From Lachnospiraceae bacterium UBA1712 (GTDB lineage: Bacteria > Bacillota > Clostridia > Lachnospirales > Lachnospiraceae), in the NCBI GenBank assembly GCA_002317175.1, contig DCJA01000011.1, positions 1 to 64,000 on the forward strand: 64,000 nucleotides of DNA, given 5' to 3'. The translations under genes and the position numbers were made by a program. The notes beneath the pieces were generated by a model. That model was not told the DNA's origin and searched no databases. It saw only the letters and a program-made list of their open reading frames with translations. Shown here in pieces: positions 26,256 through 35,320 of the stretch; within the stretch, counting starts at the first letter, position 1, and each line of letters begins with the position of its first letter.

Positions 26256-26314
26256 ATACACCGACTGTAATCTGCCCATGAGGGCGGTAATAATATTAGG
26301 AAGGAAATATTAAA

Positions 26315-27601
26315 ATGAGCGTAAATGTTGAAAAGTTAGAAAAAGGTATGGCTAAACTTACTATCGAAGTTCCTGCAGAAGAACTCGAGAAAGCCATTGA
26401 GAAAGTATACCAGAAGCAGAAGGGACAGATCTCTATCCCAGGTTTCCGTAAGGGTAAAGTACCTCGCCAGATGGTTGAGAAGATGTATGGTAAGGGAGTT
26501 TTCTTAGAGGAAGCAGCTAATGAGATTATTCCAACAGCTTACGAGAAGGCATATGATGAGTGTGGAGAAGAGATCACATCTACACCAAAGGTAGAAGTAT
26601 CACAGTTAGAGGCAGGAAAGCCTTTTATCTTCACAGCAGAAGTTGCTCTCAAGCCAGAAGTTAAGCTTGGCCAGTACAAGGGTGTAACAATCGATAAGGT
26701 TGATGCAGAAGTAACAGATGAGGATGTTAATGCAGCTATCGATAAGGAACGCGAGAACAATGCTAGAAGCATCAGCGTAACAGACAGAGCTGTTCAGGAT
26801 AAGGACGAGACAGTTATCGATTTCGAAGGTTTTGTTGATGGTGTAGCTTTTGCAGGTGGCAAGGGTGAGAACTATCCACTTACAATCGGTTCAGGTGCTT
26901 TCATTCCTGGATTTGAAGAGCAGTTAATCGGAAAGAATATCGGCGAAGAATGTGAAGTTAATGTAACATTCCCAGGCGATTATCATGCAGATGACCTTGC
27001 TGGCAAGGAAGCTACATTTAAGTGTACAGTTAAGGAAATCAAAGAGAAGCAGCTTCCAGAACTTGATGATGAGTTCGCAGCTGAGGTTTCTGAGTTTGAT
27101 ACTCTTGCTGAGTACAAGGAAGACCTCAAGAAGTCACTTGCTGAGAAGAAGGCTAAGAGTGCAGCAGATGCTAAGGAAGAAGCAGCAGTTGATGCAGTTA
27201 TTGCAAACGCTGAGATGGAGATTCCAGATGCTATGCTTGAGACAACACAGAGACAGATGGTTGAAGAGTTTGCACAGAGCATTCAGAATCAGGGTCTTTC
27301 ATTTGAACAGTATATGCAGTTCACAGGTATGAACGCTGAGAACTTCAAGGAGCAGGTTAAGCCACAGGCTGAGAAGCGTATCCAGTCAAGACTCGTACTT
27401 GAGGCTATTACAAAGGCAGAGAACATCGTTCCTACAGATGCAGATATCGATGCTGAAATCGATGAGATGGCAGCAGCATACAAGATGGATGCAGATAAGA
27501 TCAAGGAGATGCTTGGTGATGCAGGCAGAGAGCAGATGTCTAAGGACGTTGCTATCAAGTTAGCTGTTAAGTTTATCGTTGATAACGCAGTAGAGAAATA
27601 A
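26315..27601 (+). CDS. tig: Trigger factor
   Basis: The 428-residue ribosome-associated chaperone has the N-terminal ribosome-binding signature IPGFRKGKVPRQMVEKMYG, the FKBP-type PPIase domain at about 150-235 (DFEGFVDGVAFAGGKGENY), and a helical C-terminal arm domain to the end. It meets nascent chains at the ribosome exit. Placement directly ahead of clpP and clpX is the standard gene order. GGAAGGAAAT precedes the ATG. Confidence 0.96.
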   Translation: MSVNVEKLEKGMAKLTIEVPAEELEKAIEKVYQKQKGQISIPGFRKGKVPRQMVEKMYGKGVFLEEAANEIIPTAYEKAYDECGEEITSTPKVEVSQLEAGKPFIFTAEVALKPEVKLGQYKGVTIDKVDAEVTDEDVNAAIDKERENNARSISVTDRAVQDKDETVIDFEGFVDGVAFAGGKGENYPLTIGSGAFIPGFEEQLIGKNIGEECEVNVTFPGDYHADDLAGKEATFKCTVKEIKEKQLPELDDEFAAEVSEFDTLAEYKEDLKKSLAEKKAKSAADAKEEAAVDAVIANAEMEIPDAMLETTQRQMVEEFAQSIQNQGLSFEQYMQFTGMNAENFKEQVKPQAEKRIQSRLVLEAITKAENIVPTDADIDAEIDEMAAAYKMDADKIKEMLGDAGREQMSKDVAIKLAVKFIVDNAVEK

Positions 27602-27647
27602 GATTTAAACACTGTTGCATACGGCACAGTTGAAAGTGAGGTATAAG

Positions 27648-28241
27648 ATGAGTTTAGTACCTTATGTCATTGAACAAACATCGAGAGGTGAGCGTTCATA
27701 CGATATTTATTCAAGATTATTAAAGGACAGAATCATTTTCCTTGGTGAAGAGGTTAATGAAGCAAGTGCAGCTACAGTAGTTGCACAGCTTTTGTTCCTT
27801 GAGGCAGAGGATCCAGATAAGGATATCAGCCTTTATATCAATAGCCCAGGCGGAAGCGTAACAGCAGGTATGGCTATTTATGATACTATGCAGTACATCA
27901 AATGTGATGTTTCTACAATCTGTATTGGTATGGCGGCCAGCATGGGTGCATTTCTTCTTGCAGGTGGTGCAAAGGGTAAGAGATATGCTCTTCCTAATGC
28001 TGAGATTATGATTCATCAGCCACTTGGTGGAGCTCAGGGTCAGGCAACTGAGATTCAGATTGCTGCTGAGCACATCTTAAGAACAAAGAAGAAGTTGAAC
28101 AGTATCTTAGCTGAGAACACTGGTAAGGATTACGATGTAATCGCAGCAGATACAGAGCGTGATAACTGGAAGACCGCAGAAGAAGCTAAGGAATATGGCT
28201 TAATTGATGCAGTTATTACAAGTCGTAACGCACAGGAATAA
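27648..28241 (+). CDS. clpP: ATP-dependent Clp protease proteolytic subunit
   Basis: The 197-residue serine protease forms the tetradecameric chamber used by ClpX. Catalytic Ser 98 (AASMGAFLLAGG), His 123 (IMIHQPLGG) and Asp near 172 (DTERDN) are all present. The N terminus MSLVPYVIEQTSRGERSYD is typical, with a short propeptide. The start at 27648 follows GTGAGG; an upstream GTG at 27615 is unlikely. Confidence 0.96.
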   Translation: MSLVPYVIEQTSRGERSYDIYSRLLKDRIIFLGEEVNEASAATVVAQLLFLEAEDPDKDISLYINSPGGSVTAGMAIYDTMQYIKCDVSTICIGMAASMGAFLLAGGAKGKRYALPNAEIMIHQPLGGAQGQATEIQIAAEHILRTKKKLNSILAENTGKDYDVIAADTERDNWKTAEEAKEYGLIDAVITSRNAQE

Positions 28242-28258
28242 TAGTAATTAATTAAAAA

Positions 28259-28282
28259 TACCATGGCCTTATGGCCATGGTA
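28259..28282 (+). other. Perfect hairpin between clpP and clpX without U-tract
   Basis: TACCATGGCC and GGCCATGGTA form a 10-bp stem around TTAT. No T run follows, and the clpX start codon is 16 bases away. It is more likely an mRNA processing or stability element, or a translational control, than a terminator. Confidence 0.55.
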
Positions 28283-28297
28283 TATTGAGGTTTACGG

Positions 28298-29542
28298 ATG
28301 GCAAACAGAAGCATGAATGGACATATTAAGTGCTCATTTTGTGGAAAAAATCAGGATCAGGTAAGAAAACTTATTGCAGGTCCGGAAGGTGTATATATAT
28401 GTGATGAATGTATAGACATCTGTGCAGACATTATTGAGGAAGAGCTTGGAGTAGAGGAAGAAGCTGATGATTCAATCAAGGATGACATCAATCTTCTTAA
28501 GCCAGTTGAAATCAAGAAATTCCTTGATGAATACGTTATTGGTCAGGAAGCTGCAAAGAAGGTATTATCTGTAGCAGTATACAATCACTATAAAAGAGTT
28601 ACTGCTGAGGTCGAGGATGATGGTGTTGAACTACAGAAGTCTAACATCATTATGATGGGACCAACTGGTTCTGGTAAGACATATCTTGCACAGACTCTTG
28701 CAAGAATTATCAATGTTCCATTTGCTATTGCAGATGCGACTACACTTACAGAAGCAGGCTATGTTGGTGAGGACGTTGAGAATATTCTTCTTAAACTGAT
28801 TCAGGCAGCTGATTATGATATTGAGAGAGCTCAGCTTGGTATTATCTATATCGATGAGATTGATAAGATCACTAAGAAGAGTGAGAATGTATCAATTACG
28901 AGAGATGTATCTGGCGAAGGTGTTCAGCAGGCTTTACTTAAGATTGTTGAGGGAACTATTGCAAGTGTACCTCCACAGGGTGGAAGAAAACATCCTCAGC
29001 AGGAGCTGATTCAGATTGATACATCTAATATTCTGTTTATTTGCGGTGGAGCTTTTGACGGCCTCGAGAAGATAATAGAGGAAAGACTTAATCGTAAATC
29101 TATTGGTTTTAATGCAGAAGTTGCACAGAAATCAGGAGATGAGATTGGCGAGCTTCTTGCTCAGGTATCAACACAGGATCTTGTGAAGTTTGGACTTATT
29201 CCTGAGTTTGTTGGACGTGTACCAATCAGAGTGGCGCTTGAGGGACTTGATAAGCAGTCGCTTGTAGACATCCTGTCCAAACCAAAGAATGCGCTTGTTA
29301 AGCAGTATCAGAAGCTGTTCAGATATGATGGAGTAGATCTTTCGTTTGATGAAGATGCTATTGATGCTATTGCTGAAGAAGCATTTACACAGAAAACAGG
29401 AGCTCGTGGATTACGTACCATTATGGAAAAGGCCATGATGGATGTAATGTACACTATTCCTTCTGATGAATCTGTATCTGAATGTATTATTACAAAGGAT
29501 GCAATTGAAGGTAAATCAGAACCTATTGTTAAGAGAAATTAG
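28298..29542 (+). CDS. clpX: ATP-dependent Clp protease ATP-binding subunit ClpX
   Basis: The 414-residue AAA+ unfoldase feeds ClpP. It has the N-terminal zinc-binding domain (CSFCGKNQDQ with CDECIDIC), Walker A GPTGSGKT, Walker B IIYIDEIDK, the RKSIGF loop for ClpP docking, and the sensor-2 GARGLR. Length is normal. It is the third gene of the tig operon and ends at a terminator. Confidence 0.96.
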   Translation: MANRSMNGHIKCSFCGKNQDQVRKLIAGPEGVYICDECIDICADIIEEELGVEEEADDSIKDDINLLKPVEIKKFLDEYVIGQEAAKKVLSVAVYNHYKRVTAEVEDDGVELQKSNIIMMGPTGSGKTYLAQTLARIINVPFAIADATTLTEAGYVGEDVENILLKLIQAADYDIERAQLGIIYIDEIDKITKKSENVSITRDVSGEGVQQALLKIVEGTIASVPPQGGRKHPQQELIQIDTSNILFICGGAFDGLEKIIEERLNRKSIGFNAEVAQKSGDEIGELLAQVSTQDLVKFGLIPEFVGRVPIRVALEGLDKQSLVDILSKPKNALVKQYQKLFRYDGVDLSFDEDAIDAIAEEAFTQKTGARGLRTIMEKAMMDVMYTIPSDESVSECIITKDAIEGKSEPIVKRN

Positions 29543-29615
29543 AGAAACTTTATAAAGAGACAATTAAACCGTATGTTGGTAAATTGAATCAAATATAAAG
29601 TTAATATTTTATGAT

Positions 29616-29646
29616 AAAAGATGCGTCTAAAGGACGCATTTTTTAT
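29616..29646 (+). terminator. Rho-independent terminator after clpX
   Basis: ATGCGTC pairs with GACGCAT around a 5-base loop, extended by A-T pairs, and runs into TTTTTT. The rest of the 221-base gap to engB is AT-rich and holds a TATAAT at 29726-29731 as a possible -10. Confidence 0.85.
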
Positions 29647-29763
29647 TTGCAAAATGATAACTGATTTGTATATAAAAAAATACATTATTCAGTAATTCTT
29701 AATAATTAATATACACATTTTGTAGTATAATGATTTTGTTAATGACAGAGAGTAGAGGTAACT

Positions 29764-30357
29764 ATGGTAATAAGAAGCGTTAATCTGGAGACAGTATGTG
29801 GCATAACTAGTACACTTCCTGAAAATATGATGCCGGAGGTGGCTTTTGCAGGCAAAAGTAATGTTGGTAAATCATCACTTATAAATGCCTTGATGAACAG
29901 AAAAAGCTATGCAAGAATCAGTTCTCAACCGGGTAAAACGCAGACCATAAACTTTTATAATATAAGCGATGAGATATATTTTGTGGATTTGCCAGGTTAT
30001 GGATATGCCAATGCCAATGAGAAGGTCAAAGCTCAATGGGGAAAGATGATTGAGAGATACCTTCATAAATCAAAAGCACTGAAGATGGTGTTTTTGCTGG
30101 TGGATATTCGACATGCACCGGGGGCAAATGACTGTGATATGTATGACTGGATTGTTGATAGTGGTTTTACTCCGGTCATCATTGCTACAAAACTGGATAA
30201 GATAAAAAGAAGTCAGATAGATAAGCAGATTAAGCTTGTGAGGGAGACACTTGGATGTGGTAAGGATACCACGATTATTCCATTTTCTTCAGAGACCAAG
30301 CAGGGAAGAGAAGAAGTGTATGCCATACTGGATTCAGTAATAGAAGCAGGCATATAG
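29764..30357 (+). CDS. engB: Ribosome-biogenesis GTPase YsxC/EngB
   Basis: The 197-residue GTPase needed for 50S assembly shows G1 (GKSNVGKSSL), G3 (VDLPGYGYA), G4 (TKLDK) and G5 (FSSETKQG) boxes and the circular SSQPGKTQTINFY switch segment. It commonly follows clpX and lon; lon is absent here. The next gene begins 18 bases after the stop, so the transporter-like cluster is probably co-transcribed. AGAGG precedes the ATG. Confidence 0.95.
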   Translation: MVIRSVNLETVCGITSTLPENMMPEVAFAGKSNVGKSSLINALMNRKSYARISSQPGKTQTINFYNISDEIYFVDLPGYGYANANEKVKAQWGKMIERYLHKSKALKMVFLLVDIRHAPGANDCDMYDWIVDSGFTPVIIATKLDKIKRSQIDKQIKLVRETLGCGKDTTIIPFSSETKQGREEVYAILDSVIEAGI

Positions 30358-30375
30358 TTCATATTAAGTGGGAAG

Positions 30376-31257
30376 ATGCAAAAACAAAATACAAGTTTGA
30401 TGACTAAAAAACTTAAAAGAGTATCGGGATTGTTTATTGCGCCAAGCTTTATGGGTGTTTTGACATTTTTCTTGGTACCTTTTTTAGTTGTACTGTTTTA
30501 TTCTGTGGTGGATAATCCAGTTAACAAGGAATTTGTATTTTTACAGAATTTTAAAGAAGTAATTACCAATAAAGCATTTTCTCTGGCAGTGGTGAACACT
30601 GTAAAGTTTTCAATAATAAGTGTTCCACTTGTGGTAGCATTATCGCTTCTTGTCGCATTTGCACTGGATTCCAATGTAGTTGGCAAGTCGAAAATCAGAT
30701 CCTGCTTACTCAGCCCTATGATGGTTCCTATCGCTTCAGTCATTTTGATATGGCAGGTGCTGTTTCATTACAATGGTGTTGTCAATGAGATTTGCAGTCG
30801 CTTTGATGTATCGCAGATAGACTGGCTCAAATCTGATAAGGCTGAGCTGGTCATAATAATTCTCTTTGTTTGGAAAAATCTTGGCTATAACATGATTCTG
30901 TTTATGGCAGCAATTAGCAATATTCCCAAAGATCTTATTGAAGTTGCAAGATTGGAAAGTGCTTCAAAATGGTTGATTTTCTGGACTATAAAGATAAGGT
31001 ATCTGGCATCTACCATTTTGTTTGTTACTATTTTGTCTGTAATAAATTCCTTTAAGGTATTTAGAGAGATATATCTGATGACTGGGGATTATCCATATGA
31101 ACTCTATATGCTTCAGCATTATATGAACAACATGTTTAGTTCGCTTAATTATCAAAAACTATCCGCAGCAGCGATTATGATGTCAATTGTTATGATCATT
31201 CTGGTCTCGCTGATGTTTGTTATAGAGAACTTTATAGGAAGAGACCTGGAGGAATAG
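30376..31257 (+). CDS. MalF/UgpA-type ABC sugar transporter permease
   Basis: The 293-residue protein has six membrane segments and the binding-protein-dependent permease domain. Its EAA loop reads EVARLESASKWLIFWTIKI, recognisable but divergent: the usual DGA is replaced by ESA and the closing Pro is missing. Such permeases pair with a MalG-type partner (next gene) and an ATPase dimer; no ATPase is encoded nearby, so a shared MsmK-type ATPase would have to serve, or the role differs. First gene of the 30376-37667 cluster. Confidence 0.85.
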   Translation: MQKQNTSLMTKKLKRVSGLFIAPSFMGVLTFFLVPFLVVLFYSVVDNPVNKEFVFLQNFKEVITNKAFSLAVVNTVKFSIISVPLVVALSLLVAFALDSNVVGKSKIRSCLLSPMMVPIASVILIWQVLFHYNGVVNEICSRFDVSQIDWLKSDKAELVIIILFVWKNLGYNMILFMAAISNIPKDLIEVARLESASKWLIFWTIKIRYLASTILFVTILSVINSFKVFREIYLMTGDYPYELYMLQHYMNNMFSSLNYQKLSAAAIMMSIVMIILVSLMFVIENFIGRDLEE

Positions 31258-31260
31258 CCT

Positions 31261-32166
31261 ATGAAGTTTGACAGAAGAGTAAAGAAGAAAAGAAGAAAAA
31301 AGAATATATTACTAAGTACTATTCTGATATTGCTGGCAGTGATTTTTGTAATTCCGATTGTATTCACTATATGCAATTCATTTATGGCTGAAACAGAGAT
31401 TGCTGCAAACTATGGTCGAATATTTGACAGTATAGTAGGTTCAGGCGGAAGCAAGTACGTATCAGAAACTGTCCATCTGAAGTTCATACCAGATGCAGTA
31501 AGCTTCAAGCAGTATTTTACGGTTCTGTTCAACAGTCCTGAATACTTACTTAAGTTTTGGAATTCAGTGATACTTGTAGTACCTATAGTAGTATTTCAGT
31601 TGTTGGTGGCACTCCTTGCGGCTTATGGATTTGCCAGATACAGAGGCAGAATAAGAGAGATGATATTCTTCGCTTATATCATACTCATGCTGATGCCATA
31701 TCAGGTAACACTGGTACCAAACTTTCTGGTGAGTAACTGGCTTGGAATACTTAACAGCAATTGGGCAATCTGGCTACCGGGTATATTTTCTCCTTTTGCA
31801 GTTTTCTTGCTGACTAAGTGTATGAGAAGAATTCCATCAGGAATAATTGAAGCGGCTAAAATCGATGGAGCTGGAGAGTGGAAGATATTTACAAAGGTTT
31901 GTTTACCACTTTGCAAGAGCGCAATAGCAAGTGTATGCATTCTCTTATTCATTGATTATTGGAATATGGTTGAGCAGCCACTAATCCTGTTAAATGACAG
32001 CGACATGCATCCTCTGTCAGTCTTCTTATCTAAGATAAATAATGGTGAAGTAGGAATAGCATTTGCAGTAGCGACTATATATATGATTCCAACCTTACTG
32101 GTATTCCAATACGGTGAAGATTATCTGGTTGAAGGTATTACATATCAGGGTGGTATGAAAGGTTAA
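31261..32166 (+). CDS. MalG-type ABC sugar transporter permease
   Basis: The 301-residue protein has six membrane segments and an almost canonical EAA loop (EAAKIDGAGEWKIFTKVCL). It starts 3 bases after the MalF-type gene with GGAGG upstream and is clearly its partner. The first extracytoplasmic loop (about 40-95) is longer than usual. The canonical loop implies docking of an ATPase that is not encoded in this cluster. Confidence 0.88.
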   Translation: MKFDRRVKKKRRKKNILLSTILILLAVIFVIPIVFTICNSFMAETEIAANYGRIFDSIVGSGGSKYVSETVHLKFIPDAVSFKQYFTVLFNSPEYLLKFWNSVILVVPIVVFQLLVALLAAYGFARYRGRIREMIFFAYIILMLMPYQVTLVPNFLVSNWLGILNSNWAIWLPGIFSPFAVFLLTKCMRRIPSGIIEAAKIDGAGEWKIFTKVCLPLCKSAIASVCILLFIDYWNMVEQPLILLNDSDMHPLSVFLSKINNGEVGIAFAVATIYMIPTLLVFQYGEDYLVEGITYQGGMKG

Positions 32167-32170
32167 CCTA

Positions 32171-32255
32171 GGTTGACATAATGCAAAAATAAATAAGAGA
32201 CGTTTTGAAAGTTGCTTAAAATACAAGGCACATAACAATACAAAGGTTTACATAA
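32171..32255 (+). repeat. GGTTGACATAA and GGTTTACATAA motifs in the gap before the adaptor gene
   Basis: Two related 11-mers lie at 32171-32181 and 32245-32255 in the 90-base gap. The second ends one base before the adaptor's ATG. Confidence 0.4.
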
Positions 32256-32256
32256 A

Positions 32257-34212
32257 ATGAATGTAAAAGAAGAAAACAACGTTATAAAATTAAAGAAAGA
32301 TGTGGTTAAGAATATAGCTATAGTATTTTTGACCGTGATGTTGCTGCTGACTTTTTTCTCCAACAGCATTATGAATAAGTCTCTTCCTGAGGTGGCCACT
32401 CAGTATGTGCAGAGTGGAACTATCACAGAGAAGATTAGAGGTACAGGAATAGTGGAAGCTGATGATCCATATAGTGTGATGGTAACTGATACACGTGTGA
32501 TAGACAGTGTTGCAGTGAAGGTAGGAGATGAGGTCACAAAGGATCAGATTCTTTTCTACCTTCAGGACAGTGAGAGCGCAGAACTCGAAGAGGCTCAGAA
32601 GGCTCTTGAGGACCTTATTCTGAAGTACACAACAGGTGCTCTTACAGGCGAAATGACAGATAGTGCTTATTACAATGCTACCACAGGAAAAGTCCTTGGA
32701 ATGAATACATATGAGGCTCAGATCGAGGCTGCAAAAACTCGTGTAAAAAATGCACAGGATACAGTGGATAGTCTCACTCGTCAGATGGCAGTTGTAGACG
32801 GTCAGACCACAGCTTCTTCTGATGCAGAGATTGCACAGGCAAAGCTGGATCTTGAAAAAGCACAGCAAGAACAAGCTAATGCTAAGGAAAGGTATGCTGC
32901 TTTGAAGGCAATCGTTGACGCAGGTGATGGTGGAGAGAGTGCAGCAAAGAATGAGTATGAACTGGCGAAGCTTAAGTATGATAATGCAAAACAGATATAT
33001 GATAATGCACAGACACAAATTAAAACAGCTATAAAGTTAACATATAACACTGTTATTATAGAACTAAAAAATTATGAAAAATATGAGAATACTTATGCAC
33101 AAATAAATTCTGAAAATGATTTGATTAGCACTATATTTACCGAGGATAATCAGATTAATTCGGTTGCGTTAAATGATTGGCAGACAGAATCAAATTACCC
33201 GACTAGCGATTATAATGCATTCACAAAAGCCTTTGAGGATTATATCAATGCAAAGACTAATGCTGATTCAAAAAATTCGGCATATGTGTCTGCTAAAAGT
33301 AAAGCTATTGCATATAGTGATGCTGATAGTAAACTTTCTAGTGCAGAAGCGGATTGCAATAATGCTAATAACAAAGTATCAGAGCTTCAGACAAAAATAA
33401 CAACGCTTACAAATGCTCAGACAGCAAATACCGCTGGTAACCAGCAGTTGTCCAAAGATTTAGCACTTAAGAAGTCAGATGCTGAACTTGAACTTTCAAA
33501 AGCCAAAGAAGCTCAGGCTCAGCTGCTTACAGATATAAGCAAGACTCTTGATCTTGCGAACCAGAACTCAATTATCAGGGATCAGCAGGAAAAAGTAGCA
33601 AAGCTTAAAGAGAAGGCATCGGGAGCAGTTGTAACCAGCCCGGTTGATGGTACTATACTCAGTATAGCTAAGAAAGCGGGAGAGAGTACTTCGGCGTCAG
33701 ATGCGCTGGCAACTATTCAGGTGGCAGGCAAGGCAATGACTATGAATTTCTCAGTAACAGCTGAACAGGCTAAGAAGGTTAGCATAGGTGATACAGCATC
33801 ACTTCAGAACGCCTGGTATTACAGTGATGATATCAGGATAGTGTTAACCAAGATAGCCAATGACCCTAACAATCCTGGCAAGAACAAGCTTCTTATGTTC
33901 AATGTTGAAGGTGCTGTAAGCAATGGTGAAAGCCTCAATGTATCACTGGGACAGAATCCAAGAGAGTATTCTATGGTGGTTCCAAACAGTGCAATACGAG
34001 AGGATAGCCATGGCAAATTCATTTTTACAATAGAGGAGAAGAGTACTCCATTTGGAAACAGATATAAAGCCAAGAGAGCCGATGTTGAGGTTATTACAAG
34101 TGATGACAGCAATACAGCCATCAAGGCAGATATAGATTCATGGTCTTATGTTATTACAACATCCAATAAGCCTATCGAATCAGGACAGCAGGTAAGACTA
34201 TCTGACAGATAA
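32257..34212 (+). CDS. HlyD/MacA-like membrane fusion (adaptor) protein
   Basis: The 651-residue protein has one N-terminal membrane segment (about 18-38), then the first half of a barrel-sandwich domain (VAVKVGDEVTKDQILFYLQ), a very long Ala/Gln/Lys-rich coiled coil (about 100-450), the second half (VTSPVDGTILSIAKKAGES) and beta-barrel domains to the end. Adaptors of this kind bridge MacB- or RND-type pumps in the envelope. The coiled coil is much longer than in MacA and includes an Asn/Ser/Tyr-rich stretch with different base use near 33030-33400. Its partner is probably the MacB-core-like protein encoded 1 base downstream. Confidence 0.82.
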   Translation: MNVKEENNVIKLKKDVVKNIAIVFLTVMLLLTFFSNSIMNKSLPEVATQYVQSGTITEKIRGTGIVEADDPYSVMVTDTRVIDSVAVKVGDEVTKDQILFYLQDSESAELEEAQKALEDLILKYTTGALTGEMTDSAYYNATTGKVLGMNTYEAQIEAAKTRVKNAQDTVDSLTRQMAVVDGQTTASSDAEIAQAKLDLEKAQQEQANAKERYAALKAIVDAGDGGESAAKNEYELAKLKYDNAKQIYDNAQTQIKTAIKLTYNTVIIELKNYEKYENTYAQINSENDLISTIFTEDNQINSVALNDWQTESNYPTSDYNAFTKAFEDYINAKTNADSKNSAYVSAKSKAIAYSDADSKLSSAEADCNNANNKVSELQTKITTLTNAQTANTAGNQQLSKDLALKKSDAELELSKAKEAQAQLLTDISKTLDLANQNSIIRDQQEKVAKLKEKASGAVVTSPVDGTILSIAKKAGESTSASDALATIQVAGKAMTMNFSVTAEQAKKVSIGDTASLQNAWYYSDDIRIVLTKIANDPNNPGKNKLLMFNVEGAVSNGESLNVSLGQNPREYSMVVPNSAIREDSHGKFIFTIEEKSTPFGNRYKAKRADVEVITSDDSNTAIKADIDSWSYVITTSNKPIESGQQVRLSDR

Positions 34213-34213
34213 G

Positions 34214-35320
34214 ATGAAGAAGATAAACATAGTATGTCTTGTGATGGTCATTTGTCTGGCTATTACAGGGATAACAATACATATAAAAAAGAATAGCCTA
34301 TATGACCAGCAGGCCGCCCGCAGATGGTCCAGTGACAGCGAGATGGAACAGATGACTGTGTTCTATCCTGTAACTCAGACTCAGACCTTGGACAGTTTTT
34401 CTTTTGAAAGTCTGACTCATCAGATTCAGGATGCTTTGGACAAATCTGCATTTGCAGATGAGAGTGGTGCACCGGATGCTACTGGCATTACATTTCCATA
34501 TTCTGTATGTATTCAGGGTAAGCTGACTATTGCAAATGAGGAAAAATCTGTTGATGTCACTGTACTTGGGGTAGACAAGGATTTCTTTGTTTTTCACCCG
34601 GTAAATATGCTTTACGGAGCATATATTTCTGATGACGATCTAATGAAGGACGGAATTGTCATTGACGATGATACTGCCTGGAAACTGTATGGTTCATCAG
34701 ACATAGTTGGCAAAATGGTCACTATTGCAGGAGTACCTCATTATATCAAAGGAGTTATGCATAAGGATGAGGGCAGGTTTGCTCAGGCAGCAGGTCTGGA
34801 TAGCAGCATAGCATATGTCAGCATGGAAACACTGGATAAATCCAATATGTATGGTGGCTATGTATATGAGCTGATACTGCCTAATCCGGTTGATGATTTT
34901 GCTGTTAAGCTTGTAAAAGAGACAATTGGTAATTCTATAGAAAAACTGGAATTTGTAGATAACAGCTCAAGGTATCAGGCATCAAAATGTATGGATGTGC
35001 TTTGGAATATTGGTGTCAGATCCATGAGTACTAAGGATATTCTATATCCATATTTTGAAAACGAGGCAAGGGCCTGGGAGGATGTATTTGCCATAATGTA
35101 TGGCATAGTATATCTCTTGGTAATTGCACTGGTTGTAATAATTGTGATTCGTCTCTGGTTATTAAAAATCAGTAGGGATAAAAGGAGGAAAAATTATGAA
35201 AAAGAAAAGAATCGTTATTTCGCTTCTGTGCGCACTTGTATTAGTCGCTGGATGCGGAAAAAAGGATGGAACAGGAAACAGTCAGGGGACAAGTGCCCAG
35301 ACTCAGGCAAGTGCGAGTGA
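34214..35320 (+). CDS. MacB periplasmic-core-like protein lacking the FtsX permease half
   Basis: The 368-residue protein has a membrane segment at about 4-22, an extracytoplasmic domain resembling the MacB core (VLGVDKDFFVFHPVNMLYGAYI is summarised as VDKDFF, LYGAYIS, GIVIDDDTAWKLYGSSDIVG, HYIKGVM), and one further membrane segment at about 296-322. The last two FtsX helices and any ATPase are missing. The final 40 residues are Arg/Lys/Trp-rich and overlap the next gene by 125 bases in another frame, so the natural stop may have been lost. It probably works with the adaptor encoded just upstream. Confidence 0.7.
   Translation: MKKINIVCLVMVICLAITGITIHIKKNSLYDQQAARRWSSDSEMEQMTVFYPVTQTQTLDSFSFESLTHQIQDALDKSAFADESGAPDATGITFPYSVCIQGKLTIANEEKSVDVTVLGVDKDFFVFHPVNMLYGAYISDDDLMKDGIVIDDDTAWKLYGSSDIVGKMVTIAGVPHYIKGVMHKDEGRFAQAAGLDSSIAYVSMETLDKSNMYGGYVYELILPNPVDDFAVKLVKETIGNSIEKLEFVDNSSRYQASKCMDVLWNIGVRSMSTKDILYPYFENEARAWEDVFAIMYGIVYLLVIALVVIIVIRLWLLKISRDKRRKNYEKEKNRYFASVRTCISRWMRKKGWNRKQSGDKCPDSGKCE

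Noticed and set aside
32290..33018. 242-codon minus-strand frame opposite the adaptor gene
   Set aside because: Cys/Ile/Leu-rich translation typical of an antisense shadow of a coiled-coil gene, with no start signals.
33030..33400. Foreign DNA inserted in the adaptor gene, from its Asn/Ser/Tyr-rich, AT-richer stretch
   Set aside because: The frame stays open with coiled-coil character on both sides and no repeats flank it; relaxed constraint in a coiled coil explains it equally well.
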